NCBI RefSeq assembly: GCF_001270965.1
Contig: NZ_LGIA01000217.1
Span: 1-33,874 of the forward strand
Origin: Sunxiuqinia dokdonensis
GTDB taxonomy: Bacteria > Bacteroidota > Bacteroidia > Bacteroidales > Prolixibacteraceae
Reading direction: 5' to 3'
DNA length: 33,874 nt
Within the stretch, counting starts at the first letter, position 1. Every line of letters starts with the position of its first letter. Under the pieces are notes generated by a model, which did not search any database, had not been told where the DNA came from, and worked only from the letters and a program-made list of their open reading frames with translations. Below, piece by piece: positions 14,397 through 23,469 of the stretch. The position numbers and the translations under genes are program-made.

Positions 14397-16526
14397 TTAC
14401 AAATAATCGAAAAAGTACTGGCTGATCTTCTGCATCAAGTGAATCCGATCCTGGCCACTCACGTTGTGTTCGTGTGTTGGGTAAGCGAAAAAATCAACCG
14501 CCTTGTTTTGCCGGACACATTCGCGTAAAAACTTCATGCTGTGCTGCATCACCACTGTTTCGTCCTGTGCCCCGTGAATGATCAACAGCTTACCATCCAG
14601 CTTATCAACATGATTAATCATGTTGGATTCCGCGTAACCATTTGGGTTTTCCTGCGGCGTATCCATATAGCGCTCGCCATACATTACTTCGTACATGCTC
14701 CAGTCGACAACCGGACCGCCGGAAACGCCGACCTTAAAAGTTTCAGGATGGCGCAACATCAGGTTTAGGGTCATAAATCCGCCGTAGCTCCAGCCATGCA
14801 CGCCAATACGGTCAGCATCCACGTAGGGCAGATTTTTTAAGTAGTCGGCGCCTTTTACCTGATCAGCAGTTTCGGCAAGGCCCAAATTTCGATGGATGAT
14901 ATTTTCAAAGGCTGCACCGCGGTTGGCTGATCCGCGGCTATCGACGGTGAATAAAATGTAGCCGTTTTGCGCCATGTAATACTGCCACCAGCTCACACTG
15001 TTGTGCCAGGTGTTGTTGATCAGCTGCAAGTGCGGACCACCATAAACGTAGATGATGGCCGGGTATTTTTTAGTCGAATCGAAATTGGGCGGCAAAATCA
15101 TCCGGCAAAATAAATCGGTTTTGCCATCGGCCGCTTTGATTGTGAGGATTTTATTTTTCCCAAATTGATAGGCTGAAGCAGGATCGTGTGCTGCATGAAT
15201 GGTTTGAATCAATTTACCGTTGCTTGCCCGTAAATCGGTTTGGTGCGGAACATCAAAAGCCTGCCAATTATCCAGGACTATTTTTTTGTCGGGAGAAAAT
15301 TGTCCGCTATGGGTTCCGGCATCGCCATCAATTCGGATCATTTCGCCATTGGATATTTTAACCCGGTACAAATGGCGCTCGGTGGGGCTTTCCTTTGTTG
15401 CCTGAATGTACACGAACTGGTCGTCGGTTCCGTAAAATTCCGTCACCTCCCAATCGCCTTTGGTAATTTGTTTGAGCTGCTTGCCTTCGGTGTTGTATAA
15501 GTACAGGTGAAACCAGCCATCTTTTCGAGACCGGTAATAAAATTCGTCCTTATTTTTTTGTGAGAAAACCAGCGGATGCTGCGGTTCCACATACGTTTCG
15601 CTTTTTTCTTCAAACAAGGTTTTTAATTTCTGCCCTGTGGCTACATCGTATTGGTTGAGTTGCATGTGATCCTGTCCGCGGTTCAGCTCGGCCAGGTAGA
15701 TCAATTCATTGTTTGGGCCCCAGCTGATGTTGGTCAGGTAATGGTCATCCGGCTTGCCGGTATTCAAAAAGCTGGTTTCACCGGTTTCCAGATCAAAAAT
15801 TCCTACGGTTACCTGGTGGCTGGTCATACCGGCCATGGGGTATTTTACAGGCGTGTGTTCCGCCTGGCGTGTCATGTAGTTTACCAGCGGATAATCTTTC
15901 ACCATGCTTTCATCTTTGCGGTAAAAGGCCAACTTTTTTCCAGTCGATGACCAGAAAGTTCCTTTGGTGATGCCGAATTCGCGCCGGTGAACGTATTGGC
16001 CGTTCAAAATTCCGTCGGCATCGTCGAAGGTAATTTGCTGTTCACCTGTTTCATTCAAAATAAACAGGTTTTGCCCTTTGGTGTAGGCTACGGTTTTTTG
16101 GTCGTCGTAAAAATCCAGATTCTCAGCCTGATCTGGAATTTCAAGATGAGTTTCGACTTTCTTTTCTTCCAAATTGAAAAAAACGACTTGCTGACTTTTT
16201 CGGAAGCGGATGGTATTCTCATTGACAAACGAAAAACCCGGAAAACTTGAATAGGTCAGCTTTCCGCTCAACGATGCCGCTTGTTCCAATTTATTTTTTG
16301 TGAGCAACACCTTTTTTTGGCCTTTGCCTGCGGGGTACTGAAAAAGGGTGTCATTTTCTACCCGGACAAAATGCTGGTTGTTTCTCCAGGCCAGTCCTTG
16401 TGGTTTTTCGGCACGCAGGTGGCCCGACTTGCCAAATACGGCATCTTCAAGCGTTAGTGGTTGTTTTTGTGCAAAAGCCAGGCTGCTTAGCAGGCAAAAA
16501 AGAAAGGTCAAACGGGCTATTTTCAT
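14397..16526 (-). CDS. S9-family peptidase, dipeptidyl peptidase IV type
   Basis: A prolyl-oligopeptidase-family serine protease that removes Xaa-Pro type dipeptides from peptides in the periplasm. I choose the start at 16526 (MKIARLTFLF, a signal peptide ending AFA-Q), not the in-frame ATG at 16601, because only the shorter form begins with an export signal; length is then 709 residues. Residues 30-480 are the beta-propeller. The catalytic domain shows the nucleophile in GWSYGGF (about Ser580), Asp in GAQDET (about 654) and His in HEHNV (about 686). YVYGGPH and DSRGSANRG are further family marks. It lies 105 bp downstream of the SNF2 gene on the same strand and probably has its own promoter. 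Confidence 0.93.
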   Translation of the reverse strand: MKIARLTFLFCLLSSLAFAQKQPLTLEDAVFGKSGHLRAEKPQGLAWRNNQHFVRVENDTLFQYPAGKGQKKVLLTKNKLEQAASLSGKLTYSSFPGFSFVNENTIRFRKSQQVVFFNLEEKKVETHLEIPDQAENLDFYDDQKTVAYTKGQNLFILNETGEQQITFDDADGILNGQYVHRREFGITKGTFWSSTGKKLAFYRKDESMVKDYPLVNYMTRQAEHTPVKYPMAGMTSHQVTVGIFDLETGETSFLNTGKPDDHYLTNISWGPNNELIYLAELNRGQDHMQLNQYDVATGQKLKTLFEEKSETYVEPQHPLVFSQKNKDEFYYRSRKDGWFHLYLYNTEGKQLKQITKGDWEVTEFYGTDDQFVYIQATKESPTERHLYRVKISNGEMIRIDGDAGTHSGQFSPDKKIVLDNWQAFDVPHQTDLRASNGKLIQTIHAAHDPASAYQFGKNKILTIKAADGKTDLFCRMILPPNFDSTKKYPAIIYVYGGPHLQLINNTWHNSVSWWQYYMAQNGYILFTVDSRGSANRGAAFENIIHRNLGLAETADQVKGADYLKNLPYVDADRIGVHGWSYGGFMTLNLMLRHPETFKVGVSGGPVVDWSMYEVMYGERYMDTPQENPNGYAESNMINHVDKLDGKLLIIHGAQDETVVMQHSMKFLRECVRQNKAVDFFAYPTHEHNVSGQDRIHLMQKISQYFFDYL

Positions 16527-16626
16527 CGATGATTTTTTTTTCAGATTTGAAGGCAGCGAAACTACCACTATTTTATTTTTTTTGATCATGAGTTTGTTCA
16601 TGGTTCATTTTATTACAATCGGGAAG

Positions 16627-16634
16627 CAAAATTA
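16627..16634 (-). promoter_or_regulatory. candidate -7 element for the DPP IV gene
   Basis: The minus strand reads TAATTTTG, matching TAnnTTTG, overlapping the SNF2 stop codon and about 100 bp ahead of the chosen start at 16526. The -33 element is not evident. Confidence 0.35.
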
Positions 16635-19568
16635 ACTCAGTAGATTGATAATCTCTTTTTGCGTAATTTCCTGAAATGGGTTGTTGGAGTTGACAAATTT
16701 CTCGGCAAGTGACGATTTTCGCTCTTTTAGTAATTGGATCTTTTCTTCGATTGAACCTTCGGTAATGAACCGATAGACAAACACTTTTTTGTCTTGTCCA
16801 ATGCGGTGTGCCCGGTTAATGGCCTGGTTTTCGGCGGCTGGGTTCCACCAGGGGTCAATAATAAACACGTAGTCGGCCGAGGTGAGGTTGAGTCCAACGC
16901 CGCCTGCTTTCAGCGAGATCAGGAAAATCCGGTTTTCGGCATCTTCCTGAAAGTTTTTAATCACCGCTTCGCGTTTGGTGGTTTGGCCGGTTAAGATCGA
17001 ATATTTCCACTTCTCCGATTCAATTTTTTGCTTCAGAAGTTCCAGGTGTTTCACAAAGGAAGAGAAAATCAGCACCTTGTGGTTTTCGGCCATCAAACTT
17101 TTCAGGCTGCGAAAAATTTCATCAAACTTACCCGATTCCGCTTCATCATCGTCATTCAGCATGGAGGGGTGGTTCGCCAGTTGGCGGAGTTTGGTCAGGC
17201 CCTGCAGAACAACAATGGCCGACTTTTTTATCCCTTCCTTCTCAATATTTTGCAGGATGTTGTTGCGAATAATTGACTTCTCTTTTTCGTAAGTCGTCTG
17301 CTGTTCTTTCGACATGCCGCAGAAACGAATTTGCTCGGTCAGCGACGGCAAGTCGCGGGCCACTTCTTCCTTTTTGCGTCGCAAAACAAAGGGCCGGATG
17401 AGGGTTTGCAGCTTGGCTTGCTTTTCGGGGTCGTTCTTTTTTTCGATGGGCGTAATGAATTCGCGCTTAAAATAGGCTTGGTTGCCCAACAGGCCTTTAT
17501 TTAAAAAATTGATTTGCGACCATAAGTCCGACAGCGAATTTTCAATGGGCGTGCCCGTTAGCACCAGCCGGTGTTTGGCTTTCAGCTTGGTGATGGTCTG
17601 GTAGGTTTTCGAACCCGAATTTTTAATGTTTTGGCTTTCATCCAAAATCAGGTAAAAAAACTCGTGTTCTTTTAGCAGCTCATAATCGTTGCGAATGGTG
17701 CCGTAGGTGGTCAAGATAATGTCGTAGTACGAAATGATGCCTTTTAAGTCGAGCGATTTTTTTCGCTGAACACCTACGTATTTGTAGGCTTTTAGCGCGG
17801 GTGTAAATTTTTTGATTTCATTTTCCCAGTTGTGAACCAGCGAAGTGGGCATTACAATCAGCGTTGCCGCCTGCGAAGGTTCATTTTCGGGTTCTTCTGG
17901 TTCCGAAAACATCGACAATTGATTGTCGTTTGAAACTGTTTTTGGAATGACAATTTGCTTTTTCAATCGTTTTAGTTTCAACAGCAAGGTCAGGGTTTGC
18001 AAAGTTTTCCCCAGTCCCATGTCGTCGGCCAGACAGCCACCAAACTGGTGCTCGTACAAACGGTACATCCACGAAAAACCCTCTTCCTGATAGGCACGCA
18101 ATTTGGCTTGAATGTTGGCTGGCACGGCAACCGGATCGGAGGCGGACTCACTGATTTTGTCCAGCCGCTGAAAAAAACTTTTGTCGATTCCCTGAAGCCG
18201 CTTTTTCAGAAGTTGGTAGTGGTATTTTTTAAGTTTCATGGTATGCCCGTCCTGCTTCACAAAAGGGAGCAGGTCTTCGTATTCGGCAAACCATTCTTTG
18301 GGCAAAATGGCCACTTCACCATTCGGGAGTTCAAATTCGCGAATGCCGTTTAAAATATTTCGCTTGAGCTTGATAAAAGGGATTTCGTGGTCGCCAAAGC
18401 GGACTTTTGCATAAATATCAAACCAGTCTTCTTTGGTCTTAATTTCTACCTGCAAGTCTTGGTTCTCGGTGGAGTACCGTTTCTCAAACTGGTTTTGCTG
18501 CAGCTCAAACCCCGCCTCTTGCAGCTGGTTTTTGTTTTTGTTGACCCATTGCAGCATTTCAAACAAGCGGTCAGTGGGGTCGAGTACATCAACGCCTTTG
18601 GGCTGGAAATTGCCGTTTCGATCTTCCAATCCCATTTGTTTCAGAAGATTCAAAAGCTGGCTTTCCCACTGCTGATCGCGGACGTACTTTCTAAAGGAAT
18701 AGTGGTCACCTGCATGATCCAGGGCAACGAACACCGACGACTTGTTGTTGGGCAGGTATTCTGTTTGGCCGTATTTAAACTTGGGAAGAAAAACCGCTTC
18801 GAGCTTTAAATTGGGTTCAAGTGATAAAAGCGCCTGCTTGTCGCTGGTTCGTTCTTCAATGGAAAAACCTGTGGCCCGCACCGGGTAGTTTTTTACGATA
18901 TTTAGCACAAAGCTGTTGAAGTATTTTTCTTCAACGGCTTTGGGAATGGCCACCACTTCTTTCTCCAAAAACGGAGTTAGTTTTTTGGCGCTGATGTGCT
19001 GAAACAGGTACAGCTTGTTTTGCCACACAAAACTGCACGGTTGGCTGGTAACGATCGTCAGCTTTTTGTGCAATATTTTAATGGGTTCGCCGGCGTGTTT
19101 GATTTCGAGCGAATACCGGGTTCCTTCGTTGGTTCGTTCAAAACAAAAGGTGGCTTTCGAAAACTGTTCCGGCACTTGAATCAAATCTTCTTCGTACAGG
19201 TTCGAGTATTTGGCCTGCTTAAAAAACAGCCGGGTGTTTTGCTGCATCAGTAAAAGGGCAATTTGCCGCATGTGCCGGTCAATATAAGGGCTGATATGCT
19301 CCTGGAAAAGTGATTGGTCCATTTCCTGAAAAAACTTGCCGGCTTCTTTTTGCTTCGAGAATTTTTTCACCAGCGTTTCGTCGCTGTACTGGTTGGTGAG
19401 TTTTACCAGTTCTGTTTCTTTTTCGGTCAGGTTCAAGCCATCGAGATCGTGCAACTTCACCAACTTGACAATGGAGTAAAATGAGCGCTTTTTTTCAATT
19501 AAAAAAGCCTGAAACAGATTGCCAAATGTTCGATGTTCGGTTAGCCCGATAATAAATTCGTGTGCCAT
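16632..19568 (-). CDS. SNF2-family DNA helicase/ATPase
   Basis: A 978-residue Swi2/Snf2 ATPase that uses ATP to translocate on double-stranded DNA and may remodel protein-DNA complexes. The N-terminal half (to about 480) resembles the bacterial SNF2-associated region; I see no SWIM zinc finger. The motor carries Walker A DDMGLGKT (about 511-519), DESQ in the DEAH position (about 641), LTGTPIEN (motif III) and QAINRAHRIGQ (motif VI, about 914). A charged insertion with QLSMFSEPEEPENEP lies between motifs I and Ia. It is monocistronic or loosely coupled to the DPP IV gene. Bacterial SNF2 proteins of this type are widespread in Bacteroidota with no agreed role. Confidence 0.93.
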   Translation of the reverse strand: MAHEFIIGLTEHRTFGNLFQAFLIEKKRSFYSIVKLVKLHDLDGLNLTEKETELVKLTNQYSDETLVKKFSKQKEAGKFFQEMDQSLFQEHISPYIDRHMRQIALLLMQQNTRLFFKQAKYSNLYEEDLIQVPEQFSKATFCFERTNEGTRYSLEIKHAGEPIKILHKKLTIVTSQPCSFVWQNKLYLFQHISAKKLTPFLEKEVVAIPKAVEEKYFNSFVLNIVKNYPVRATGFSIEERTSDKQALLSLEPNLKLEAVFLPKFKYGQTEYLPNNKSSVFVALDHAGDHYSFRKYVRDQQWESQLLNLLKQMGLEDRNGNFQPKGVDVLDPTDRLFEMLQWVNKNKNQLQEAGFELQQNQFEKRYSTENQDLQVEIKTKEDWFDIYAKVRFGDHEIPFIKLKRNILNGIREFELPNGEVAILPKEWFAEYEDLLPFVKQDGHTMKLKKYHYQLLKKRLQGIDKSFFQRLDKISESASDPVAVPANIQAKLRAYQEEGFSWMYRLYEHQFGGCLADDMGLGKTLQTLTLLLKLKRLKKQIVIPKTVSNDNQLSMFSEPEEPENEPSQAATLIVMPTSLVHNWENEIKKFTPALKAYKYVGVQRKKSLDLKGIISYYDIILTTYGTIRNDYELLKEHEFFYLILDESQNIKNSGSKTYQTITKLKAKHRLVLTGTPIENSLSDLWSQINFLNKGLLGNQAYFKREFITPIEKKNDPEKQAKLQTLIRPFVLRRKKEEVARDLPSLTEQIRFCGMSKEQQTTYEKEKSIIRNNILQNIEKEGIKKSAIVVLQGLTKLRQLANHPSMLNDDDEAESGKFDEIFRSLKSLMAENHKVLIFSSFVKHLELLKQKIESEKWKYSILTGQTTKREAVIKNFQEDAENRIFLISLKAGGVGLNLTSADYVFIIDPWWNPAAENQAINRAHRIGQDKKVFVYRFITEGSIEEKIQLLKERKSSLAEKFVNSNNPFQEITQKEIINLLS

Positions 19569-19631
19569 GAATTGAAAACCTGATTAAAAAAGTGAGCGGC
19601 AAACAAGCCGACGTTTGAAAAAACCGAACCT

Positions 19632-19639
19632 CAAATATA
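19632..19639 (-). promoter_or_regulatory. candidate -7 element for the SNF2 gene
   Basis: The minus strand reads TATATTTG, an exact match to TAnnTTTG, 63 bp ahead of the start at 19568. A TTG lies 14 bp upstream, closer than the usual spacing. Confidence 0.4.
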
Positions 19640-19764
19640 ATTGAATTTTGAACCAACCGATCGTTTTCAATTTAGATTTTACAATAAGTTCAAACTGGCG
19701 TAAAAATCAGCTCCGTTTGCTTTTTAAGAATGAATATAAATAAGCCCAAAAGCGTCATCAGAGG

Positions 19765-19794
19765 CTTGTCGTTGCCAAGACATTGTTATTTTTG
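19765..19794 (+). promoter_or_regulatory. candidate promoter of the nfn-DHOD operon
   Basis: CTTG at 19765-19768 and TATTTTTG at 19787-19794 are separated by 18 bp, close to the Bacteroidota pattern TTTG-N19-21-TAnnTTTG. The start codon is 41 bp downstream. This is the best promoter match in the window. Confidence 0.5.
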
Positions 19795-19835
19795 GCTTGC
19801 CGAATTTATGGCTCATTTTAAAATATTGATTAAGC

Positions 19836-20654
19836 ATGTATCAAATCGTTCAAAAAGAACAGTTCTCTGAAAAGGTTGTGAAGTTGGTTGTTCACGCTCC
19901 ACGGATTGCTCGTTCACGAAAGCCCGGACACTTCATTATTTTGAGGATTGATGAACAGGGAGAACGTATTCCCTTGACGATTGCACAGGCCGACAAAGGC
20001 GCCGGAACCATCTCATTGGTGGTGCAGAAAGTTGGGATTAGTTCAACCCGTTTGTGCGAAATGAACCCGGGTGATCAGATACTGGATTTGGTTGGGCCGC
20101 TCGGAAAGGCAACGCATATCCACAAGGTGGGAACTGTTTTGGCTTGCGGCGGCGGCGTGGGGATTGCTCCTTTATTGCCCATTGTTGAAGGGTTTAAAAA
20201 AGCAGGCAACCGAGTGGTTACGGTGCTGGCAGCCCGGAGCAAGGATTTGATTATTTTGGAAAAGGAAATCCGGCAGTGGTCGGACGAAGTGATTATCATG
20301 ACCGACGACGGCTCCTACGGAAACAAGGGGCTGGTAACAACGGGTGCCGAACAGGTCATTCAGCGTGAACAGGTGGATGAGTGCATCGCGATTGGCCCGG
20401 CTGTGATGATGAAGTTTACCGCCTTGCTGACTCAAAAATATAATATACCCACTCAAGCTAGCCTGAATGCGATTATGGTTGACGGAACCGGCATGTGCGG
20501 CGCTTGTCGTGCCAGTGTTGGCGGTGAGACCAAATTTACCTGTATTGATGGACCTGAGTTTAACGCACACCAAATTGATTTCGACGAGCTGATTCTTCGC
20601 TTGGGTGGATATAAAAATGAAGAGAAGGAAGCTTGGGAGCGTGTGATTGGATAA
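19836..20654 (+). CDS. NfnA-type NAD/FAD/[2Fe-2S] flavoprotein subunit
   Basis: A 272-residue ferredoxin-reductase-like protein, as in the small subunit of NADH-dependent reduced ferredoxin:NADP+ oxidoreductase and the related sulfide dehydrogenase subunit and PyrK. The FAD motif is RIPLTI (44-49), the NAD-binding segment is LACGGGVGIAPLLP (102-115), and the [2Fe-2S] loop at the C-terminus has Cys221, Cys224 and Cys236 with Asp216 in VDGTGMCGACR; three Cys plus an acidic ligand fit the Nfn pattern. The partner large subunit follows 97 bp downstream, arguing for Nfn over PyrK, although a DHOD-like gene completes the cluster. It probably helps electron bifurcation between NADH, NADPH and ferredoxin in the cytoplasm. 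Confidence 0.88.
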   Translation: MYQIVQKEQFSEKVVKLVVHAPRIARSRKPGHFIILRIDEQGERIPLTIAQADKGAGTISLVVQKVGISSTRLCEMNPGDQILDLVGPLGKATHIHKVGTVLACGGGVGIAPLLPIVEGFKKAGNRVVTVLAARSKDLIILEKEIRQWSDEVIIMTDDGSYGNKGLVTTGAEQVIQREQVDECIAIGPAVMMKFTALLTQKYNIPTQASLNAIMVDGTGMCGACRASVGGETKFTCIDGPEFNAHQIDFDELILRLGGYKNEEKEAWERVIG

Positions 20655-20751
20655 TTGGTCATTACTCATTGGGGGTTGGGTGTGGTGTTTGAATGAAGTT
20701 GAAGCCAACTGTTGAAGAAGTAAACCACCGGAATTTGAAATCGAAAACGAA

Positions 20752-22266
20752 ATGGAAGAATACCTGAAAATAGAACGTGAAAAAGAATGGCGAGTCGAAC
20801 TGCGAACCAAGCTAAAAAATAAAGAACGCACAACGATTGAGCGGGTACAAATGCCCGGGCTCGATCCAATCGAGCGAATCCAATACCAGGATCGGGAGGT
20901 AAACCTAGGCCTGGATGAAGCCAGTGCGATAACGGAAGCTTCGCGTTGCATGGATTGTGTGAATCCAACCTGCATTGAAGGTTGCCCGGTGAGCATCAAC
21001 ATTCCGAAGTTCATAAAAAATATCGAACGGGGCGAAATGCACGAAGCAGCCAAGACCCTCAAGGAAACGTCCGCCTTGCCAGCGGTGTGCGGGCGTGTTT
21101 GTCCACAGGAAAAGCAATGCGAAGCGCAGTGTTTTTACACACTGAAACTGAAAAAAGAACCGGTTGCCATTGGGTATCTCGAACGCTTTGCCGCCGATTT
21201 TGAGCAAAACAGTGGAAGCATTTCAGTGCCCGAAACGGCAGAAAAAAATAATATCAAGGTGGCTGCTATTGGCTCGGGGCCGGCGTCTTTGTCGTTTGCC
21301 GGCGACATGGCCAAACTGGGTTACGACGTCACCGTTTTCGAAGCGCTTCACGAAGTGGGCGGGGTGCTGAAATATGGGATTCCTGAGTTTCGTTTGCCCA
21401 ACCGGGTAGTTGATGTAGAGCTTGCCAGTCTTGAAAAGATGGGCGTTAAGTTCGAGCGCAATTTTATTGTCGGCCGAACGGCGTCGTTTGATGATTTGAA
21501 AGAAGAAGGTTTTCACGCCTTTTTTGTGGCCAGTGGAGCCGGACTGCCGCGATTCATGAATATTCCGGGCGAGAATTTCAACGGAATACTTTCTTCCAAC
21601 GAATACCTGACCCGCGTGAACCTGATGAACGCAGCCAAAAGTGAGTTTGATACGCCGGTTCTCCGGGGTAAAAATATTGCTGTGATTGGCGGTGGCAACA
21701 CCGCCATGGATTCGGTGCGCACAGCCAAGCGCTTAGGCGCTGAGCGGGCCATGATTGTCTATCGCCGGTCGCGCGAGGAAATGCCGGCCAGGGTCGAAGA
21801 GGTGCTGCATGCCGAAGAAGAAGGCATCGAATTTTTGAACCTGAACAACCCGATTGAATATTTTGCTGACGAAAACGGACGGGTGAACCGCATGCGGCTT
21901 CAAAAGATGGAGCTGGGTGAACCTGATGCTTCCGGTCGCCGTCGCCCGGTGGTGGTGGAAGGCTCGGAATACGACATCCCTGTCGATGTGGTGGTCGTGG
22001 CCATCGGCGTGTCGCCAAATCCGCTGGTCCCTTCGGAGTTGCCCGAGCTGAAAGTCAGCCGTTGGGGAACCATTGAAGTGGATCCTGAAACCATGCAAAG
22101 CTCCATTCCCGATTTGTTTGCCGGTGGCGATATCGTTCGTGGTGGTGCAACCGTGATTTTAGCCATGGGCGACGGGCGCAAAGCGGCAGCAGGCATGCAC
22201 CAGTATCTGCAAACAAAACAGAATAATTTAGTAAGCGAACCATCAGCGATTAAAAACGCAGATTGA
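20752..22266 (+). CDS. NfnB-type large subunit (GltD-like, 2x[4Fe-4S], FAD, NADPH)
   Basis: A 504-residue protein of the glutamate-synthase small-subunit family. It carries two Cys quartets: Cys66, 69, 74, 78 (CMDCVNPTCIEGC) and Cys113, 117, 123, 127. Then come two Rossmann folds, IGSGPASLSFAGDMAKLG (FAD) and VIGGGNTAMDSVRTAKRLG (NADPH), and a C-terminal DLFAGGDIVRGGATV. GltD itself partners with a large glutamate synthase subunit, which is absent here, while an NfnA-like gene lies immediately upstream. NfnB is therefore the better name. The enzyme would exchange electrons between NADPH and a NADH/ferredoxin couple and supply NADPH for biosynthesis. Confidence 0.9.
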   Translation: MEEYLKIEREKEWRVELRTKLKNKERTTIERVQMPGLDPIERIQYQDREVNLGLDEASAITEASRCMDCVNPTCIEGCPVSINIPKFIKNIERGEMHEAAKTLKETSALPAVCGRVCPQEKQCEAQCFYTLKLKKEPVAIGYLERFAADFEQNSGSISVPETAEKNNIKVAAIGSGPASLSFAGDMAKLGYDVTVFEALHEVGGVLKYGIPEFRLPNRVVDVELASLEKMGVKFERNFIVGRTASFDDLKEEGFHAFFVASGAGLPRFMNIPGENFNGILSSNEYLTRVNLMNAAKSEFDTPVLRGKNIAVIGGGNTAMDSVRTAKRLGAERAMIVYRRSREEMPARVEEVLHAEEEGIEFLNLNNPIEYFADENGRVNRMRLQKMELGEPDASGRRRPVVVEGSEYDIPVDVVVVAIGVSPNPLVPSELPELKVSRWGTIEVDPETMQSSIPDLFAGGDIVRGGATVILAMGDGRKAAAGMHQYLQTKQNNLVSEPSAIKNAD

Positions 22267-22285
22267 GCTCAGTTAGCTGTTTATC

Positions 22286-22342
22286 ATCCAGTATCAAGCA
22301 TCGAGCATCAAGCATCCAGTATCCAGAATCAAAAAATCAAGC
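22286..22342. repeat. heptanucleotide array, eight units
   Basis: Units atccagt, atcaagc, atcgagc, atcaagc, atccagt, atccaga, atcaaaa and, after one extra A, atcaagc end 2 bp before the ATG at 22345. It fills most of the 78-bp spacer inside the operon. Confidence 0.9.
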
Positions 22343-22344
22343 AT

Positions 22345-23331
22345 ATGGCTAATTTAGCAACTCAATTTTTCGGATTAGAATTAAAAAGTCCTGTCATTGC
22401 CGCCAGCTGCAGCATGACTGGTGACTTGGAACAAATTAAGAAACTGGCCAAAGCCGGAGCCGGAGCGATCGTCCTGAAATCGCTGTATGAAGAGGAAATT
22501 GACACCCAGTTGCAGGAAGAATTGTCGCAGCGAAAAGCGCTGGAGCCCGATCCGGAATATCTGGATTATTTCGACTACATTATTAAAGATGAAAATCTGA
22601 AAGATTATACCGGTTTGATCCGGCAAGCAAAACAAGCTGTGGAAGTGCCCATTGTGGCCAGCGTGAGTTGTATCAGCCAGTCGGACTGGGTGCTGTTTTC
22701 AAAGAAACTGGAAGAAGCCGGAGTCGACGCCCTGGAGCTGAACTTGTTTTTGTTGCCCGCCAACCTTGAAAAAAGCGGGGAAGCCAACGAGCAATTTTAT
22801 TTCAATACCGTGAAAAAAGTGCTGGAGGTGGTTTCCATTCCGGTTACAATCAAAATCAGCCATTATTTTTCAAACCTGGCCGCGATGATCAAAGCACTTT
22901 CTGAAACCGGAATTGCCGGCATTAGCTTGTTCAACCGTTTTTATTCGCCCGATATTGACATTCAAAATGAGAAGATGATCTCGGCTGATGTGCTGAGCCA
23001 TGCTTCCGATTATCTGCTGCCTTTGCGCTGGACCGGAATACTCTCGTCACAAACGAGCTGTCCGCTGGCAGCTACCGGAGGAATTCATTCAGCAGAAACG
23101 GCAATTAAATTTCTGCTGGCCGGAGCGTCGGCTGTTCAGGTTGCTTCGGTATTGTACAATGGCGGAACAGAGGCAATAGCCGGCATGAACCAGGAAATTG
23201 CCACCTGGATGGATGCAAAAGGCTACGATAAAATTGACGACTTTAAAGGGAAATTGGCCATTCGCGACAAGCATGTTGCCCTGTACGAACGCGCCCAGTT
23301 TATGAAATATTTCACACAAAAAGACTTCTAA
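22345..23331 (+). CDS. dihydroorotate dehydrogenase-like flavoprotein without catalytic loop
   Basis: A 328-residue TIM-barrel protein of the class 1 DHOD superfamily. FMN-binding features are present: Lys45 in IVLKSLYEE, IKISHYFSN after strand 5, and TGGIHSAETAIKFLLAGASAVQVASVLYNGG at the phosphate-binding end. However, the active-site loop that in true DHODs reads like ELN-S-C-P-N is ELNLFLLPANLEKSG (131-145), so the catalytic Cys/Ser and the orotate-binding Asn are missing. It is therefore unlikely to oxidise dihydroorotate. Annotation pipelines call such proteins dihydroorotate dehydrogenase-like. It follows nfnAB, so it may be a flavin partner of that complex; its substrate is unknown. 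Confidence 0.85.
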   Translation: MANLATQFFGLELKSPVIAASCSMTGDLEQIKKLAKAGAGAIVLKSLYEEEIDTQLQEELSQRKALEPDPEYLDYFDYIIKDENLKDYTGLIRQAKQAVEVPIVASVSCISQSDWVLFSKKLEEAGVDALELNLFLLPANLEKSGEANEQFYFNTVKKVLEVVSIPVTIKISHYFSNLAAMIKALSETGIAGISLFNRFYSPDIDIQNEKMISADVLSHASDYLLPLRWTGILSSQTSCPLAATGGIHSAETAIKFLLAGASAVQVASVLYNGGTEAIAGMNQEIATWMDAKGYDKIDDFKGKLAIRDKHVALYERAQFMKYFTQKDF

Positions 23332-23403
23332 AAGCTACATGGCGAATTAGACAATTAAAAACTTTTTAACACGTTCTTGGGGTGTACATCGGTTGATAAA
23401 CCT

Positions 23404-23411
23404 TATTTTTG
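23404..23411 (+). promoter_or_regulatory. candidate -7 element for the LysM-PBP gene
   Basis: TATTTTTG, exact match to TAnnTTTG, 58 bp ahead of the ATG at 23470. No -33 element at good spacing. Confidence 0.4.
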
Positions 23412-23469
23412 CGGAGTCAACTCAGGAAGCGGCATGCTTGCTGGTTTCTTAAATCGAATTTAAAAAATA

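Noticed and set aside
16527-16601. 25-codon extension of the DPP IV gene
   Set aside because: The longer form hides the signal peptide behind a basic stretch; the start at 16526 gives a standard one.
19836-20654. PyrK (dihydroorotate dehydrogenase electron-transfer subunit)
   Set aside because: The immediate partner is a GltD/NfnB-like subunit and the nearby DHOD-like protein lacks the catalytic loop, so NfnA fits better, though PyrK is a close relative.
20172-21062. 296-residue minus-strand open frame
   Set aside because: Antisense across two well-supported flavoprotein genes; no domain content.
20752-22266. Glutamate synthase small subunit GltD
   Set aside because: No large glutamate synthase subunit is adjacent and an NfnA-like gene is.
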